Below, piece after piece: positions 46,347 through 54,989 of a stretch of DNA of 64,000 nt (within the stretch, counting starts at the first letter, position 1; the number at the start of each line of letters is the position of its first letter). This DNA comes from Methylotenera sp. (GTDB lineage Bacteria; Pseudomonadota; Gammaproteobacteria; Burkholderiales; Methylophilaceae), in the NCBI GenBank assembly GCA_030682715.1, contig JAUXNQ010000045.1, positions 1-64,000 of the forward strand, read 5' to 3'. The notes under the pieces were generated by a model. It did no database searches. It saw nothing but the letters and a program-made list of their open reading frames with translations, and had not been told where the DNA came from. Both the position numbers and the translations under genes were made by a program.

Positions 46347-46619
46347 TTAGTCCGTATTTCTTTCTGCGTATGGGCGTTTACCCAACATATTAAGACGCAT
46401 TTGCTTATGTTTACCATCAGTTTCAGCGCGCTCGTCAATCAATGTGGCACCTTCAAAACTTTCTTTTTTGTTTAGTGCTGGGTCAGCAGGTGCTTGCTGA
46501 TATGGGCGTTTAGACAAGTTTTGTTTATTAATATGTTTGTAGTCTTCATCTGCTGAGACTGCGCCAGCTGCCAATAAAGTTGCTGCAGACAATAGTGTGA
46601 TTAAGTATTTGTTTCTCAT
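46347..46619 (-). CDS. small exported SKRPY-motif protein A
   Basis: A 90-residue protein with a clear signal peptide (MRNKYLITLLSAATLLAAG, cleavage near VSA) and a hydrophilic mature part of about 67 residues. It has two copies of a short motif: NLSKRPYQQ early and NMLGKRPYAE near the end, with EGATLIDE between. Two tandem neighbours share the pattern. Start set at 46619 because GGAGAAT precedes it. I recognise no family; no enzyme or lipobox motif is evident. Confidence 0.75.
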   Translation of the reverse strand: MRNKYLITLLSAATLLAAGAVSADEDYKHINKQNLSKRPYQQAPADPALNKKESFEGATLIDERAETDGKHKQMRLNMLGKRPYAERNTD

Positions 46620-46677
46620 GATATTCTCCAATAATTATGTATTTGTATTCAGTACAACATTGTTTAAAAAATTAGCT

Positions 46678-46947
46678 TTAGTATGGGCGTTTGCTTAACA
46701 TGTTCAGACGTAATGTATTACGACTGCCAGCAATTGCATCATCTGAAGCATGATCAGAAATCAGTGTGGCACCTTCCCACTGTTGGTCTTTTTTCTGGTC
46801 ACTGTTTGTGACCACTTGTTGATATGGTCTTTTAGAAATAAAGTTTTGATTATGTGCATTATTTTTAAAGTTACTTTCAGCATGCGCTGCACCTGCTATC
46901 AATAATGCTGCTGCAGATATTAGTGTGATTAAACTTTTACTTTTCAT
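46678..46947 (-). CDS. small exported SKRPY-motif protein B
   Basis: An 89-residue paralogue with signal peptide (MKSKSLITLISAAALLIAG, cleavage near AHA). The mature part reads NQNFISKRPYQQVV early, WEGATLISD in the middle and ends exactly with RLNMLSKRPY, so the motif is the C-terminus. It is rich in Asn, Gln, Lys and Asp, with no cysteines. GGAGAAAATC precedes the ATG at 46947. Function unknown. Confidence 0.75.
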   Translation of the reverse strand: MKSKSLITLISAAALLIAGAAHAESNFKNNAHNQNFISKRPYQQVVTNSDQKKDQQWEGATLISDHASDDAIAGSRNTLRLNMLSKRPY

Positions 46948-46998
46948 GATTTTCTCCAATTCGTTTTTCATTTAGTGATACTATTTTTAGTATCTTGC

Positions 46999-47259
46999 TT
47001 ACTCAGCATATTGATTGATGCGCATTGCGTTACGGTTTTTTGAACCCACTTTAACTTTCACTTCATCATCAATCAATGTTGCACCTTCCCATTGTTGATC
47101 TTTTTTCTGATCGCTTTTTGTAACCACTTGCTGATATGGTCTTTTAGAAATAAAATTTTGGTTGTGTGCATTACTCTTATAGTTGCTTTCAGCATGTGCT
47201 GCACCTGCTACTAATAAAACTGCTGAAGAAACAATTGCTACTAAATTTAAAGCTTTCAT
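46999..47259 (-). CDS. small exported SKRPY-motif protein C, altered C-terminus
   Basis: An 86-residue paralogue; residues NAHNQNFISKRPYQQVV and DQKKDQQWEGATLID match protein B almost exactly. The C-terminus differs: it ends RINQYAE. A four-base duplication (CAATCAAT) shifts the frame just before the second motif; restoring the frame reads RINMLSK and then diverges from RPY. So the second SKRPY copy is lost. AGGAG precedes ATG 47259; the signal peptide ends near AHA. It is the promoter-proximal gene of the three. Confidence 0.75.
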   Translation of the reverse strand: MKALNLVAIVSSAVLLVAGAAHAESNYKSNAHNQNFISKRPYQQVVTKSDQKKDQQWEGATLIDDEVKVKVGSKNRNAMRINQYAE

Positions 47260-47396
47260 TTTTTTCTCCTGATAATGCTGTTTGGTAATACTGCTTGTTG
47301 TTCGTTTAATTGCTTTGTTGATGGATTGCATTATGAATGGTGTGAGTCAACTAAAAATCTACCATTATAGGTATAACGGTGTATACTGATCAGCAT

Positions 47397-48158
47397 ATGC
47401 CAAGTGACCTACATGAAAATATAAATCAACCAATTAGCGCTCGCGCACTTAGACAAAGCTTGAAAGAAACGCAAGCAAACGACACCCATTTACGGCTGTA
47501 TCTAAACTTTGGTCAGCAATTATTTACACATGGCTGGAATATCAGTGCGGCGAATAGCTTGCTGCACTCATTATGTAATTTACTCTCTGCACAGCACGCA
47601 ATATTAGCAATTGAAAATTCTGGCAAACTTGTAATATTTACTCAAATTGGACAAACACTACCAGTAGGATCAAGAATTCCTATGATGGGCATATTGGCCA
47701 TGATGCTAAAAAACCCAGTTCAATTTACTGTTCATGAAAATAAAAACACACAATTATGGACACATGCAGACTTACAACATCACGAGTGCTTAGTCCCTAT
47801 CGCTTTAGGGCAGCATGGTAAAGGCGTCATCGCTTTTTCAGGTAAGAAGTTAGTGCTAAACAACGCCGAGATAGAAGCTTTACATGCGGTGTCAGGCTTA
47901 ATCGCACTCGCTATTTCACAGCATCAAGGTCCTGCTCGCAGTGAAGCAGATTTATCTATTTTAGAAACACTAACACCACGAGAGCGTGAAATTTTCGCAC
48001 TATTGCCCGCTGGTTTAAGTAACAATGAATTAGGTCTTAAACTTGGCATTGCATCAGGCACCGCTAAAATACATGTAGAGCGTATTTTAAATAAACTTGG
48101 CGTCAAAGACAGAACGCAAGCTGCGGTGAAGGCAGTCGAGCTTGGCTATAAATCTTAA
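47397..48158 (+). CDS. GAF-LuxR transcriptional regulator
   Basis: A 253-residue regulator with a GAF-like sensory domain (about 45-175; LCNLLSAQHAILAIENSG, then HECLVPIALGQHGKGVIAFSG) and a C-terminal LuxR helix-turn-helix (LTPREREIFALLPAGLSNNE to KLGVKDRTQAAVKAVELG). No acyl-homoserine-lactone or receiver domain is seen. The ATG at 47397 is used. It is divergent from the SKRPY genes and followed by a hybrid kinase, so it may control one or both. Confidence 0.85.
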   Translation: MPSDLHENINQPISARALRQSLKETQANDTHLRLYLNFGQQLFTHGWNISAANSLLHSLCNLLSAQHAILAIENSGKLVIFTQIGQTLPVGSRIPMMGILAMMLKNPVQFTVHENKNTQLWTHADLQHHECLVPIALGQHGKGVIAFSGKKLVLNNAEIEALHAVSGLIALAISQHQGPARSEADLSILETLTPREREIFALLPAGLSNNELGLKLGIASGTAKIHVERILNKLGVKDRTQAAVKAVELGYKS

Positions 48159-48210
48159 TAGATTCTAAATCTTAATAGGTTGTAAATTTATATTTGCAAA
48201 ATGATTGTTA

Positions 48211-50178
48211 ATGATGAGTAAATCACACATCCCAATGAAAAGAAAAAACATCAGCCCCCTACATTGGGCTGCACAGGCGTGGCAAGATTTGCCACTAGGG
48301 TTTAAAGGCGTGTTTGTGATTGCGCTACCGTTAACCGTGTTATTAGCATCTTTAGCTTCACTTTATATACGTGAACTAGAATCAACCATGCTCGAAAACA
48401 ATCTTAAGCATGCTTTACAAAACCAGCGTGATATTCAAACCGTACATACTCAGCTTTTAGAAGCCTCAACTGGCGTGAGAGACTATCTGCTTACAGGTGA
48501 CAAACACTTCTTAAGCATTTTCTTTGAGGCTGAAAGAATACTCCCTGAGATTATCGATACACTAGAAGATCGCCTAGAAAGCGATCAGCAAAAAAATCGC
48601 TTACTTGTCATCGTGCCATTGGTAGCTAAAAACTTAGCAGATTTAAAAGCGCTGTCAGATCACGACTCAGAAATAGCCTCAGATAATTTAATTACGCAAT
48701 TTAAATCGCAAGTCGCCACACTAGACCAGCTTAGAAAAGAAATTGAAGCACTCAATGCAGAAGAAGCGTTACTAGTAGAGCAAGATCAGCAAGAGATTTT
48801 TCTACAGCGTCAGCAAAGTATTTCTGTCACGCTCATTGCCGCGATTGCAGGCATTATAGGTTCGCTCATGGCTGTTTGGATTTTTTCACGCACCATAGTC
48901 AAACGTGTACGTTTGCTTCGAGACAGTGCAGGCCACTTGGCGCGTGCAGAAGCGCTCGATTTACCCTCAAGCAGTAAAGACGAGTTAGGTCAGCTCTCAG
49001 ATGAGCTAGATCACGCCTCTCAATTACTAGCCAAAAACATTAGTGACGCTTTACAGGCCAGGCAAGAGGCAGAAGAAGCCAGCGCCTCAAAAAGTATGTT
49101 CTTATCAAGAACCAGTCATGAGCTTAGAACACCGCTCAATGCAATTTTAGGGTTTGCACAACTATTAGAACAAGATTTAGCACCAGGAAAGCAACGCGAC
49201 AGTGTTTCGCTCATCAAAGGCGCGGGTCAACATTTACTCAAATTAATTAATGAAGTACTAGAGATTGCAAGAATTGAATCAGGTGAAGTTTCATTAGAGT
49301 TAGCGCCTATAGCCATTAATAACTTGTTAGAAGAAGCAATACATTACATTGCACCAATCGGAAAAATTCGAGACATCGAAATTAAATCGGATCTTGAGCC
49401 AAACCTATGGGCAAGGGCTAACCGACAAAAACTATTACAAGTTGTACTCAACCTGCTTTCTAATGCACTAAAATATGGCCCTGTTAACTCTGTAGTTCAA
49501 TTAAATGCTTATCGTAAGCAAGATCAAATCATGATTGAAGTACAAGATGATGGGCTAGGTATTCCTGTTGAATTAAGGGAAAGAGTATTTACGCCTTTCG
49601 ATAGATTAGGTGCAGAAAACACCAAAGTAGAAGGGACTGGCCTAGGTTTAGCGCTATCCAAACAAATTATGCTTGCAATGCACGGGAGCATTCATCTTGC
49701 CAATGATAAAAGCTTATTTTGGGTTGAAATTTCAGCCTGCGAGGCCAGCGCAGATGCTAGCAAACAACCACAACAAAAAGAGAAATCAAAACAACTTAAT
49801 CTATCAAACAAACAGTCGATTCTTTATGTAGAAGACAACATTAGTAATCGTGCACTGGTTGAAGCCATTATTCTACGTCAGCGAGATTTGCGTATTCATT
49901 CTGTATCCACAATCAAAGACGCAAAGCAATATTTAAACGAGTTACAGCCTTCGCTATTATTAATAGATTTAAACCTTCCTGATGGCTCAGGAGAAAGCCT
50001 CGTACACTACGTGATGTCCGATCCTAGATTAAAAAATATCCCGATGATGATTTTAAGTGCAGACGCTTTGCCAGACACCATCAATCGATTACAAGCGGCA
50101 GGCGTAGCTTACTACATGACAAAACCGTTAGATGTTGCCGTGTTTATTAAACAAGTGAGAGAGTTAATTCAAAGTTAG
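48211..50178 (+). CDS. hybrid sensor histidine kinase with CHASE3 and receiver domains
   Basis: An inner-membrane kinase of about 655 residues. Order: first membrane helix (about 30-50), CHASE3-like periplasmic domain (about 60-205; LLEASTGVRDYLLTGDKHFL), second helix, HAMP, dimerisation/phosphoacceptor domain with histidine in SRTSHELRTPLNAI, ATPase domain (NLLSNALKYGP, DDGLGIP, GTGLGLAL), then a receiver domain with phospho-aspartate in LLLIDLNLPDGSG. The following gene is a response regulator 8 bp away. Signal unknown. Confidence 0.9.
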   Translation: MMSKSHIPMKRKNISPLHWAAQAWQDLPLGFKGVFVIALPLTVLLASLASLYIRELESTMLENNLKHALQNQRDIQTVHTQLLEASTGVRDYLLTGDKHFLSIFFEAERILPEIIDTLEDRLESDQQKNRLLVIVPLVAKNLADLKALSDHDSEIASDNLITQFKSQVATLDQLRKEIEALNAEEALLVEQDQQEIFLQRQQSISVTLIAAIAGIIGSLMAVWIFSRTIVKRVRLLRDSAGHLARAEALDLPSSSKDELGQLSDELDHASQLLAKNISDALQARQEAEEASASKSMFLSRTSHELRTPLNAILGFAQLLEQDLAPGKQRDSVSLIKGAGQHLLKLINEVLEIARIESGEVSLELAPIAINNLLEEAIHYIAPIGKIRDIEIKSDLEPNLWARANRQKLLQVVLNLLSNALKYGPVNSVVQLNAYRKQDQIMIEVQDDGLGIPVELRERVFTPFDRLGAENTKVEGTGLGLALSKQIMLAMHGSIHLANDKSLFWVEISACEASADASKQPQQKEKSKQLNLSNKQSILYVEDNISNRALVEAIILRQRDLRIHSVSTIKDAKQYLNELQPSLLLIDLNLPDGSGESLVHYVMSDPRLKNIPMMILSADALPDTINRLQAAGVAYYMTKPLDVAVFIKQVRELIQS

Positions 50179-50186
50179 GAAATAGA

Positions 50187-50654
50187 ATGAACGAGGCTGA
50201 AATATTAAACGCCAAAATTTTAATTGTAGATGACGCGGAAGCTAATTTAAAACTATTAGAAGACCTATTAACAAGAGAAGGCTTTCATCAGGTCATCAGT
50301 ACGGCAGACTCTACACGTGCCTTAGATTTATACAAAGCTTTTGAGCCTGATTTAATCTTACTGGATTTAATGATGCCAGAACTAGATGGTTATGCAGTGT
50401 TAGAAATGCTATCACGGCACATCCCTAAAGATGAGTATTTACCAGTATTAGTGCTCACAGCAGATGCCACAATCAGTGCAAAAAGAAAAGCGTTGGCACT
50501 GGGTGCCAAAGACTTTTTAACCAAACCATTTGATACAATTGAAGCAATGTTACGTGTTTGGAACCTACTAGAAACTCGTATTTTGTATCGTCATTTGAAA
50601 TCACTCAACGCTGCATTAACGCCAGTAGTACATATCAACCAGACTTCTGAGTAG
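50187..50654 (+). CDS. single-domain response regulator
   Basis: A 155-residue receiver (KILIVDDAEANLKLLEDLL, phosphorylated aspartate in LILLDLMMPELDGY, conserved lysine in DFLTKPFD) with a short helical tail and no output domain. It probably takes phosphate from the preceding hybrid kinase and works by protein contact or as a phosphorelay step. Confidence 0.88.
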   Translation: MNEAEILNAKILIVDDAEANLKLLEDLLTREGFHQVISTADSTRALDLYKAFEPDLILLDLMMPELDGYAVLEMLSRHIPKDEYLPVLVLTADATISAKRKALALGAKDFLTKPFDTIEAMLRVWNLLETRILYRHLKSLNAALTPVVHINQTSE

Positions 50655-50679
50655 TTAATTATAGTTAATCTCACAAATA

Positions 50680-50960
50680 ACGTCATACCAGCGCAGGCTG
50701 GTATCCAGTCAAGGTGATGGTCACGAATGGTTGTTTATTGTAAAAAAGCTAGTATTCACGCAGTCTGGATTCCCGCCTACGCACCACAGGCACTCCGATT
50801 CACTAAGTGCTAAGCCAGCATTTGGCTTGCCCATGGAATATGTGCAGTAAACTGCACTATTTCACACTTTTCTTGCCACTTTAGTGGCATATAAAATTGG
50901 GGAAGCCAATGACTGGCTCACATGTCAAAGCACATGTGAAGTCGTATGCGGGAATGACGA
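50680..50960. repeat. hairpin-rich repeat region with REP-type ends
   Basis: The left end CGTCATACCAGCGCAGGCTGG and the right end GCGGGAATGACGACT are those of a widespread bacterial palindromic repeat, here far apart. Between them lie at least four short perfect hairpins: GTGCAGT/ACTGCAC (50842-50857), TGCCACT/AGTGGCA (about 50874-50889), CACATGT/ACATGTG (about 50920-50940) and AGCCA/TGGCT. A partial CTGGATTCCCGC copy stands at 50765. No ORF was found in this 395-bp gap. Confidence 0.6.
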
Positions 50961-51049
50961 CTGTGAGCGTTGAGGTTTCAATTTACAAATGCTGCCATTA
51001 TCTAGCGGACTAGCTAGAACTACTAATTTGTACTAAGCACTTAATTAAA

Positions 51050-52021
51050 CTATTTAGCTAACAATGCCAATTGATCAAAATTAACTTTAGCGCTAGCAGT
51101 TTTCTCAGTAATTTTATTTAAATACTCAAGTGCTTGACGGTGATCATCGTTAATTGCCAACACTTTTCTAAAATGCTCACCCGCTTTATCGTAGTCTTTT
51201 GTTTCGTATTCAGCTGTCGCCAAGTAGAACCAAGACTCAGCCGTATCAGGTTCAGCATTTACCCATTCACGAGAAACAGTTAGCAGTGATTTCCAATCAT
51301 GTGAGATATAAGGCTTCACTACTTGCATAAAATAAGGCTGCTCATTAGCGCCAACGGCCCAAAAAGGTTTCTCACTTTTAGCGCCTAATGCTTGAGCAGG
51401 CTTATTCTTGAGTGCTTGCACCCACTCTACTGGCATATAGTAATAATGGGCTTGGCTGCCGCGGCTCTTTAATGTGATGATGCCGACTAAACTACCCATC
51501 TCATCAAACACACCTCCACCACTGGCACCCAATCTAAAAGGGCTAGTCGCACGGATCACTACGCCATCATCCAAAGGGAACATTCCCTTAACCACACCAA
51601 ATGTATTCACAGGCTCGGTGGTCTTATCAGGATACCCAATAGTAAATACTGGGGTTTCATATTTTAGAGTTTTACTGGCACCAACTTTTGCAATAGGCGC
51701 ATCTAAGTTAGCCACGGTTAAAATACATAGATCATGATGCCAATCAGGCCTCACTTCGGTAGCAACATGCGCTACACCGTTAACCATCACATGCACGTCA
51801 TGTGCATCAGTCACCACATGGCAGTTGGTCACTACTTGGTCTTTATCAATCACCACTGCTGACCCCAAACCATGATTACCATTATTGTGTTTAACTTGTA
51901 CACGTAAAACCTGTGCGTTGAGCTTACTCACCATTTCAGATGATGGTGATGCAGATGCCATGCCTGTAAAAAGCAAATTAAACCATACAGTACATAATAA
52001 AGCTGAAAAATGTTTATTCAT
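51050..52021 (-). CDS. exported trypsin-like serine protease with TPR tail, paralogue 2
   Basis: A 323-residue protein with signal peptide to about ASA (residue 25), a trypsin-like domain with His68 (VTNCHVV), Asp97 (HHDLCI) and Ser167 (GASGGG), and a TPR-like C-terminus (SWFYLATAEYETKDYDKAGE). It is the same architecture as 34559-35611 and shares stretches such as FRLGASGG and YYMPVEW. No PDZ domain. Start at 52021 after GAGGAG. It stands alone on the minus strand. Confidence 0.85.
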   Translation of the reverse strand: MNKHFSALLCTVWFNLLFTGMASASPSSEMVSKLNAQVLRVQVKHNNGNHGLGSAVVIDKDQVVTNCHVVTDAHDVHVMVNGVAHVATEVRPDWHHDLCILTVANLDAPIAKVGASKTLKYETPVFTIGYPDKTTEPVNTFGVVKGMFPLDDGVVIRATSPFRLGASGGGVFDEMGSLVGIITLKSRGSQAHYYYMPVEWVQALKNKPAQALGAKSEKPFWAVGANEQPYFMQVVKPYISHDWKSLLTVSREWVNAEPDTAESWFYLATAEYETKDYDKAGEHFRKVLAINDDHRQALEYLNKITEKTASAKVNFDQLALLAK

Positions 52022-52199
52022 GATGCTCTCCTCGCTACAATTAAACAAAGTCTATAAAGACTTATTCAATACAAAACAGGATTACTTAATGAATAAATAG
52101 CAATTCTCGTTCCAACTTTCAAAAACCTGACTACAGATGGCGTCAATGCTTAAAAGTACACGAAGAGATGACGGATTTTCAAACTAAATCACGTATAAA

Positions 52200-52230
52200 G
52201 AATAAAAAATACGCACTTTTAAAGTGCGTG
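52200..52230 (-). terminator. terminator after the DUF2490 gene
   Basis: CGCACTTT and AAAGTGCG form a perfect stem (52212-52228); on the minus strand it is followed by ATTTTTTATT. It ends transcription from 52364-53059. Confidence 0.75.
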
Positions 52231-52256
52231 AATTGTGCAAACTGGTGCGAAAAGAG

Positions 52257-52310
52257 GTTTAATAATGCGGCTTGATTTAATAGCCCAGATTTAATAACCT
52301 TGGTTTAATA
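52257..52310. repeat. four RTTTAATA direct repeats
   Basis: GTTTAATA, ATTTAATA, ATTTAATA and GTTTAATA begin at 52257, 52275, 52289 and 52303 (spacing 18, 14, 14). They lie about 240 bp upstream of the protease start and downstream of the DUF2490 gene. They may be protein-binding repeats or simple AT-rich drift. Nothing else is seen in the 340-bp gap apart from the terminator. Confidence 0.35.
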
Positions 52311-52363
52311 AATAAGTGAAGTTGAATAGTCCATTCAAGTAGTTATATATTTAGCGCAAACAT

Positions 52364-53059
52364 CTAAAATGAAAAAATGAGCGTCGTGGAAAACACATGA
52401 TTCATAAAATTAGCTTGTTTAGTTTTAACATACTGATTTAAATAACCAAGCTCTATCTTAGCCTCAGGATTAAGCGTCCAATTACCACCTAAAAATGCGC
52501 GGTTTTGGTCAAAGCCTTTTTGCGCACCATAATCAGTATTATTTAAATTAAGAAAATACTCATCATAAAACACCCAACTAAGCTTAGGATGCACCCCAGA
52601 AGGCGCTACCAATCTCAACATTTGCCTTAACTTATGCCCAGTGCCATCCGAATTTTCAATAAACCGTTGCTCAAGACGTGTACGGCTTTGTATAGCAATA
52701 TTGTTGATGGGTGCAAACTGATACAGATATTGTTGCCATAGCCGATGCTCATCAAATGCAGACCTACTCGCTGGGTGCGTCACCACATGGGCATAACCAG
52801 CCCAAATACTGCTCTGCTCAGTTAATTTGTAATAAATTGCTGGACGCAATAATGTTTGGTCTAAATGCGACCCCTCTTCACGCCAGCGTGGCTGTAGCTC
52901 TGCATACCAGCGCCAACCCTCACTAGGTAAAGCACCAGTCGCATTCAAGTTAAGCCAAATACGCCCGTCTTCTACAATGCTATTTGCACTTAAGTGAGCG
53001 GAAAAAGATGATATAGCGATAAGCATACCAATAGATAAAAATGAAACTCTCATAAACAC
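52364..53059 (-). CDS. DUF2490 outer-membrane-type protein
   Basis: A 231-residue protein with signal peptide (to about LSA) and the DUF2490 pattern: GWRWYAELQPRWREEG, LLRPAIYYKLTEQSSIWAGY, LWQQYLYQF, RTRLEQRFIE. Alternating hydrophobic strands and a final Phe (TTLIFSF) indicate an outer-membrane beta-barrel. The frame starts with GTG at 53059, spaced well from AGGA; ATG 53053 is an alternative. It lies between a protease and the phosphate porin. Function unknown. Confidence 0.8.
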   Translation of the reverse strand: MFMRVSFLSIGMLIAISSFSAHLSANSIVEDGRIWLNLNATGALPSEGWRWYAELQPRWREEGSHLDQTLLRPAIYYKLTEQSSIWAGYAHVVTHPASRSAFDEHRLWQQYLYQFAPINNIAIQSRTRLEQRFIENSDGTGHKLRQMLRLVAPSGVHPKLSWVFYDEYFLNLNNTDYGAQKGFDQNRAFLGGNWTLNPEAKIELGYLNQYVKTKQANFMNHVFSTTLIFSF

Positions 53060-53182
53060 GACAATCCTTTAATTCACTCAAATCAAACGCATAATTACAC
53101 AGCAAATAATATCTGGGGTGGATTATTCTATATGAAACTTAACTTGGTCATACATATGCATTTTAAAAGTTATCGTCTTAAT

Positions 53183-53206
53183 AAAAAAACCCGCTCATGC
53201 GGGTTT
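53183..53206 (-). terminator. terminator 1 after phosphate porin
   Basis: AAACCCGC and GCGGGTTT form a perfect 8-bp stem with a TCAT loop; on the minus strand a run of seven T follows. It is the second of two hairpins after the porin gene. Confidence 0.8.
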
Positions 53207-53230
53207 CTGTTTAAAGCCTGTAAACACAGA

Positions 53231-53260
53231 AAAATCCGCAGTGTTAGATTAACACTGCGG
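53231..53260 (-). terminator. terminator 2 after phosphate porin
   Basis: CCGCAGTGTTA and TAACACTGCGG are a perfect 11-bp inverted repeat with a three-base spacer, followed on the minus strand by ATTTTTC. It is closest to the porin stop codon at 53288. Confidence 0.75.
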
Positions 53261-53287
53261 ATTCACTATTTATAAATCATCAAGTTA

Positions 53288-54772
53288 CTAGTAGTTAAAC
53301 TGTAATTGCATACGTATTGCATCAGCACTAAATGTTTCATAATCACTAGTTGGACCACCATTAGCTAAATTAGCTGCATTAGCTGCACCAACCACTAGAT
53401 TTGAGCGCTTCATACGGTGATAGTACGCAACAAACTCAACTTCAGGGGCAATTTGCCATTCTGCACCAATCTCCCAATCATTCACACGATTTTGTGCAGC
53501 ATTAGACTCTGCTTTACTGTAACCATCAAAATACTGCCATTTAACAAACGGAATTAAAGTACCGTTTGTATCTAAGAATTTGAAGTTATCAATTTTATAC
53601 ATCGCTTGTAAGTAACCACCATTTAAGCTTTCTTGTTTAATTGTATTGGTTGCCATATCCAACCCTGGTGTTTTACCCCAGTTCCACTCCCCCTGTAAGC
53701 CAAACGGCTGTGGATACATCATGAAGCTGACACCAATACGCTCATCGTCAAAGCCATTACGCTCAGCTAATCTTGGTGTACAAGTAGCAAAGTTGGTTGT
53801 TGTAGCTGTAGTACCACAACCCAAGGCCGCAGCAGTTCCACCATTTCCACCTGTTAAGGTGCGGCCTACGTTATTACGATAAGCCCCTTGTGTGACGGGA
53901 ACATAGTCTCCCCTGTAAGCCTGAATACCAGCTTCAAAAAACTGGCCAGTTTCCGTTTTCCAAGGTTGTGTGTAGCGCGCTACAATATGGTAGTTATCAT
54001 TCACTTCACGTTGGTTTGCACCTTGGCCGTTGTAGGCACCTAGAGCAAACTGACCATAGTTTCCAGTGTGTTTTAAACCCAGCTCCATGATTTCTTTAAA
54101 CATGGCTTGTGTTGTTTCAGGTGTGTAGTAGTAAAAAACACCTAAATCACGTTCATCTTTTACTGCACTGTTTAATGCATCAGCACGATCTAATGCTAAA
54201 CGATTTTGTGAAGACTGTAAGTTCTCAAAACCAAATGGTACTTTAGATTGACCAACACGCAAACGATGAACCTTATCCTTAGTCAAATAAAAGTCACCAT
54301 AAAAGTCACGTAATTGCCCTAGGTTATTACCCCCAGTAGCCGAGGAGGCAAAGTCTGGCTGAATATAAATTCCTAAACGTTCACCTACATCGCCTGAAAT
54401 AACCACGCGCGCACGACGGATTAAAAAGCTTTTATCTTGATCACCAAGTGAACGATCATTACCAACTGAACGATCAGAGAACAAGTTAACACCTACATCA
54501 TCACCACCTACCATCGCCGTATTACGTGTTTGCAAGTAACCACGGATTGATAGTTTATTTGACCATTGTTTTTTTTCTTTTTTCTTTTGACTGTCAATTT
54601 CATTATCACGGCCCTTGGTAAGCAAAGCACCCTCTTCCTCGGTTAATACACCTTTAGTAATCAACGCATTCACAATGTCAGTGGTAGAATCTGCCGAAGC
54701 ATGTTGAGCAAGACCTAACATTAGTGAACCAGTGATAGTCGCTGCCACCAAGCTACGTAATTTGTAGTTCAT
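53288..54772 (-). CDS. phosphate-selective porin (OprP/OprO family)
   Basis: A 494-residue outer-membrane porin. Signal peptide to about ASA (residue 27), a short coiled linker (LTKGRDNEIDSQKKKEKKQW), then a barrel with the OprP pattern FLIRRARVVISGDVGERLGIYIQPDF and RLRVGQSKVPFGFENLQSSQNRLALDRADAL. It ends in Phe-x-Tyr (MQLQFNY), a barrel-assembly signal. OprP/OprO take up phosphate or pyrophosphate under phosphate starvation. A Pho-box-like site precedes it, and pit and pst genes follow nearby. Confidence 0.9.
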   Translation of the reverse strand: MNYKLRSLVAATITGSLMLGLAQHASADSTTDIVNALITKGVLTEEEGALLTKGRDNEIDSQKKKEKKQWSNKLSIRGYLQTRNTAMVGGDDVGVNLFSDRSVGNDRSLGDQDKSFLIRRARVVISGDVGERLGIYIQPDFASSATGGNNLGQLRDFYGDFYLTKDKVHRLRVGQSKVPFGFENLQSSQNRLALDRADALNSAVKDERDLGVFYYYTPETTQAMFKEIMELGLKHTGNYGQFALGAYNGQGANQREVNDNYHIVARYTQPWKTETGQFFEAGIQAYRGDYVPVTQGAYRNNVGRTLTGGNGGTAAALGCGTTATTTNFATCTPRLAERNGFDDERIGVSFMMYPQPFGLQGEWNWGKTPGLDMATNTIKQESLNGGYLQAMYKIDNFKFLDTNGTLIPFVKWQYFDGYSKAESNAAQNRVNDWEIGAEWQIAPEVEFVAYYHRMKRSNLVVGAANAANLANGGPTSDYETFSADAIRMQLQFNY

Positions 54773-54841
54773 TTCAATTCCCTCTTAGTTTAATAGTTAT
54801 TTACTGCGTTTTTTCAACAAGAGGGATTTTGCTATAGCTGT

Positions 54842-54859
54842 ATTACAGTTTGATGACAG
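54842..54859 (-). promoter_or_regulatory. Pho-box-like site upstream of phosphate porin
   Basis: On the minus strand CTGTCAT-CAAA-CTGTAAT gives two 7-bp half sites with the 4-bp spacer of PhoB boxes. A weaker pair (ATGTCAT-TTTT-ATGATAA) lies further upstream near 54868-54885. A -10-like TATAGC follows five bases later, closer than usual. Confidence 0.65.
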
Positions 54860-54904
54860 AACTAGATTTATCATAAAAATGACATAAATGTTGTATTTTT
54901 ACAA

Positions 54905-54939
54905 CAAAAAGCCCCGACTAGCATTCACTAATCGGGGCT
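54905..54939 (-). terminator. terminator after lysS
   Basis: AGCCCCGA and TCGGGGCT form the stem, with a 14-base loop that can partly pair (CTAG). On the minus strand TTTTTG follows. It ends the prfB-lysS transcript. Confidence 0.8.
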
Positions 54940-54989
54940 AAATAAAACACTAGGTATACACCTTGGTAAAACTTAAAGTAAATTTAGAT

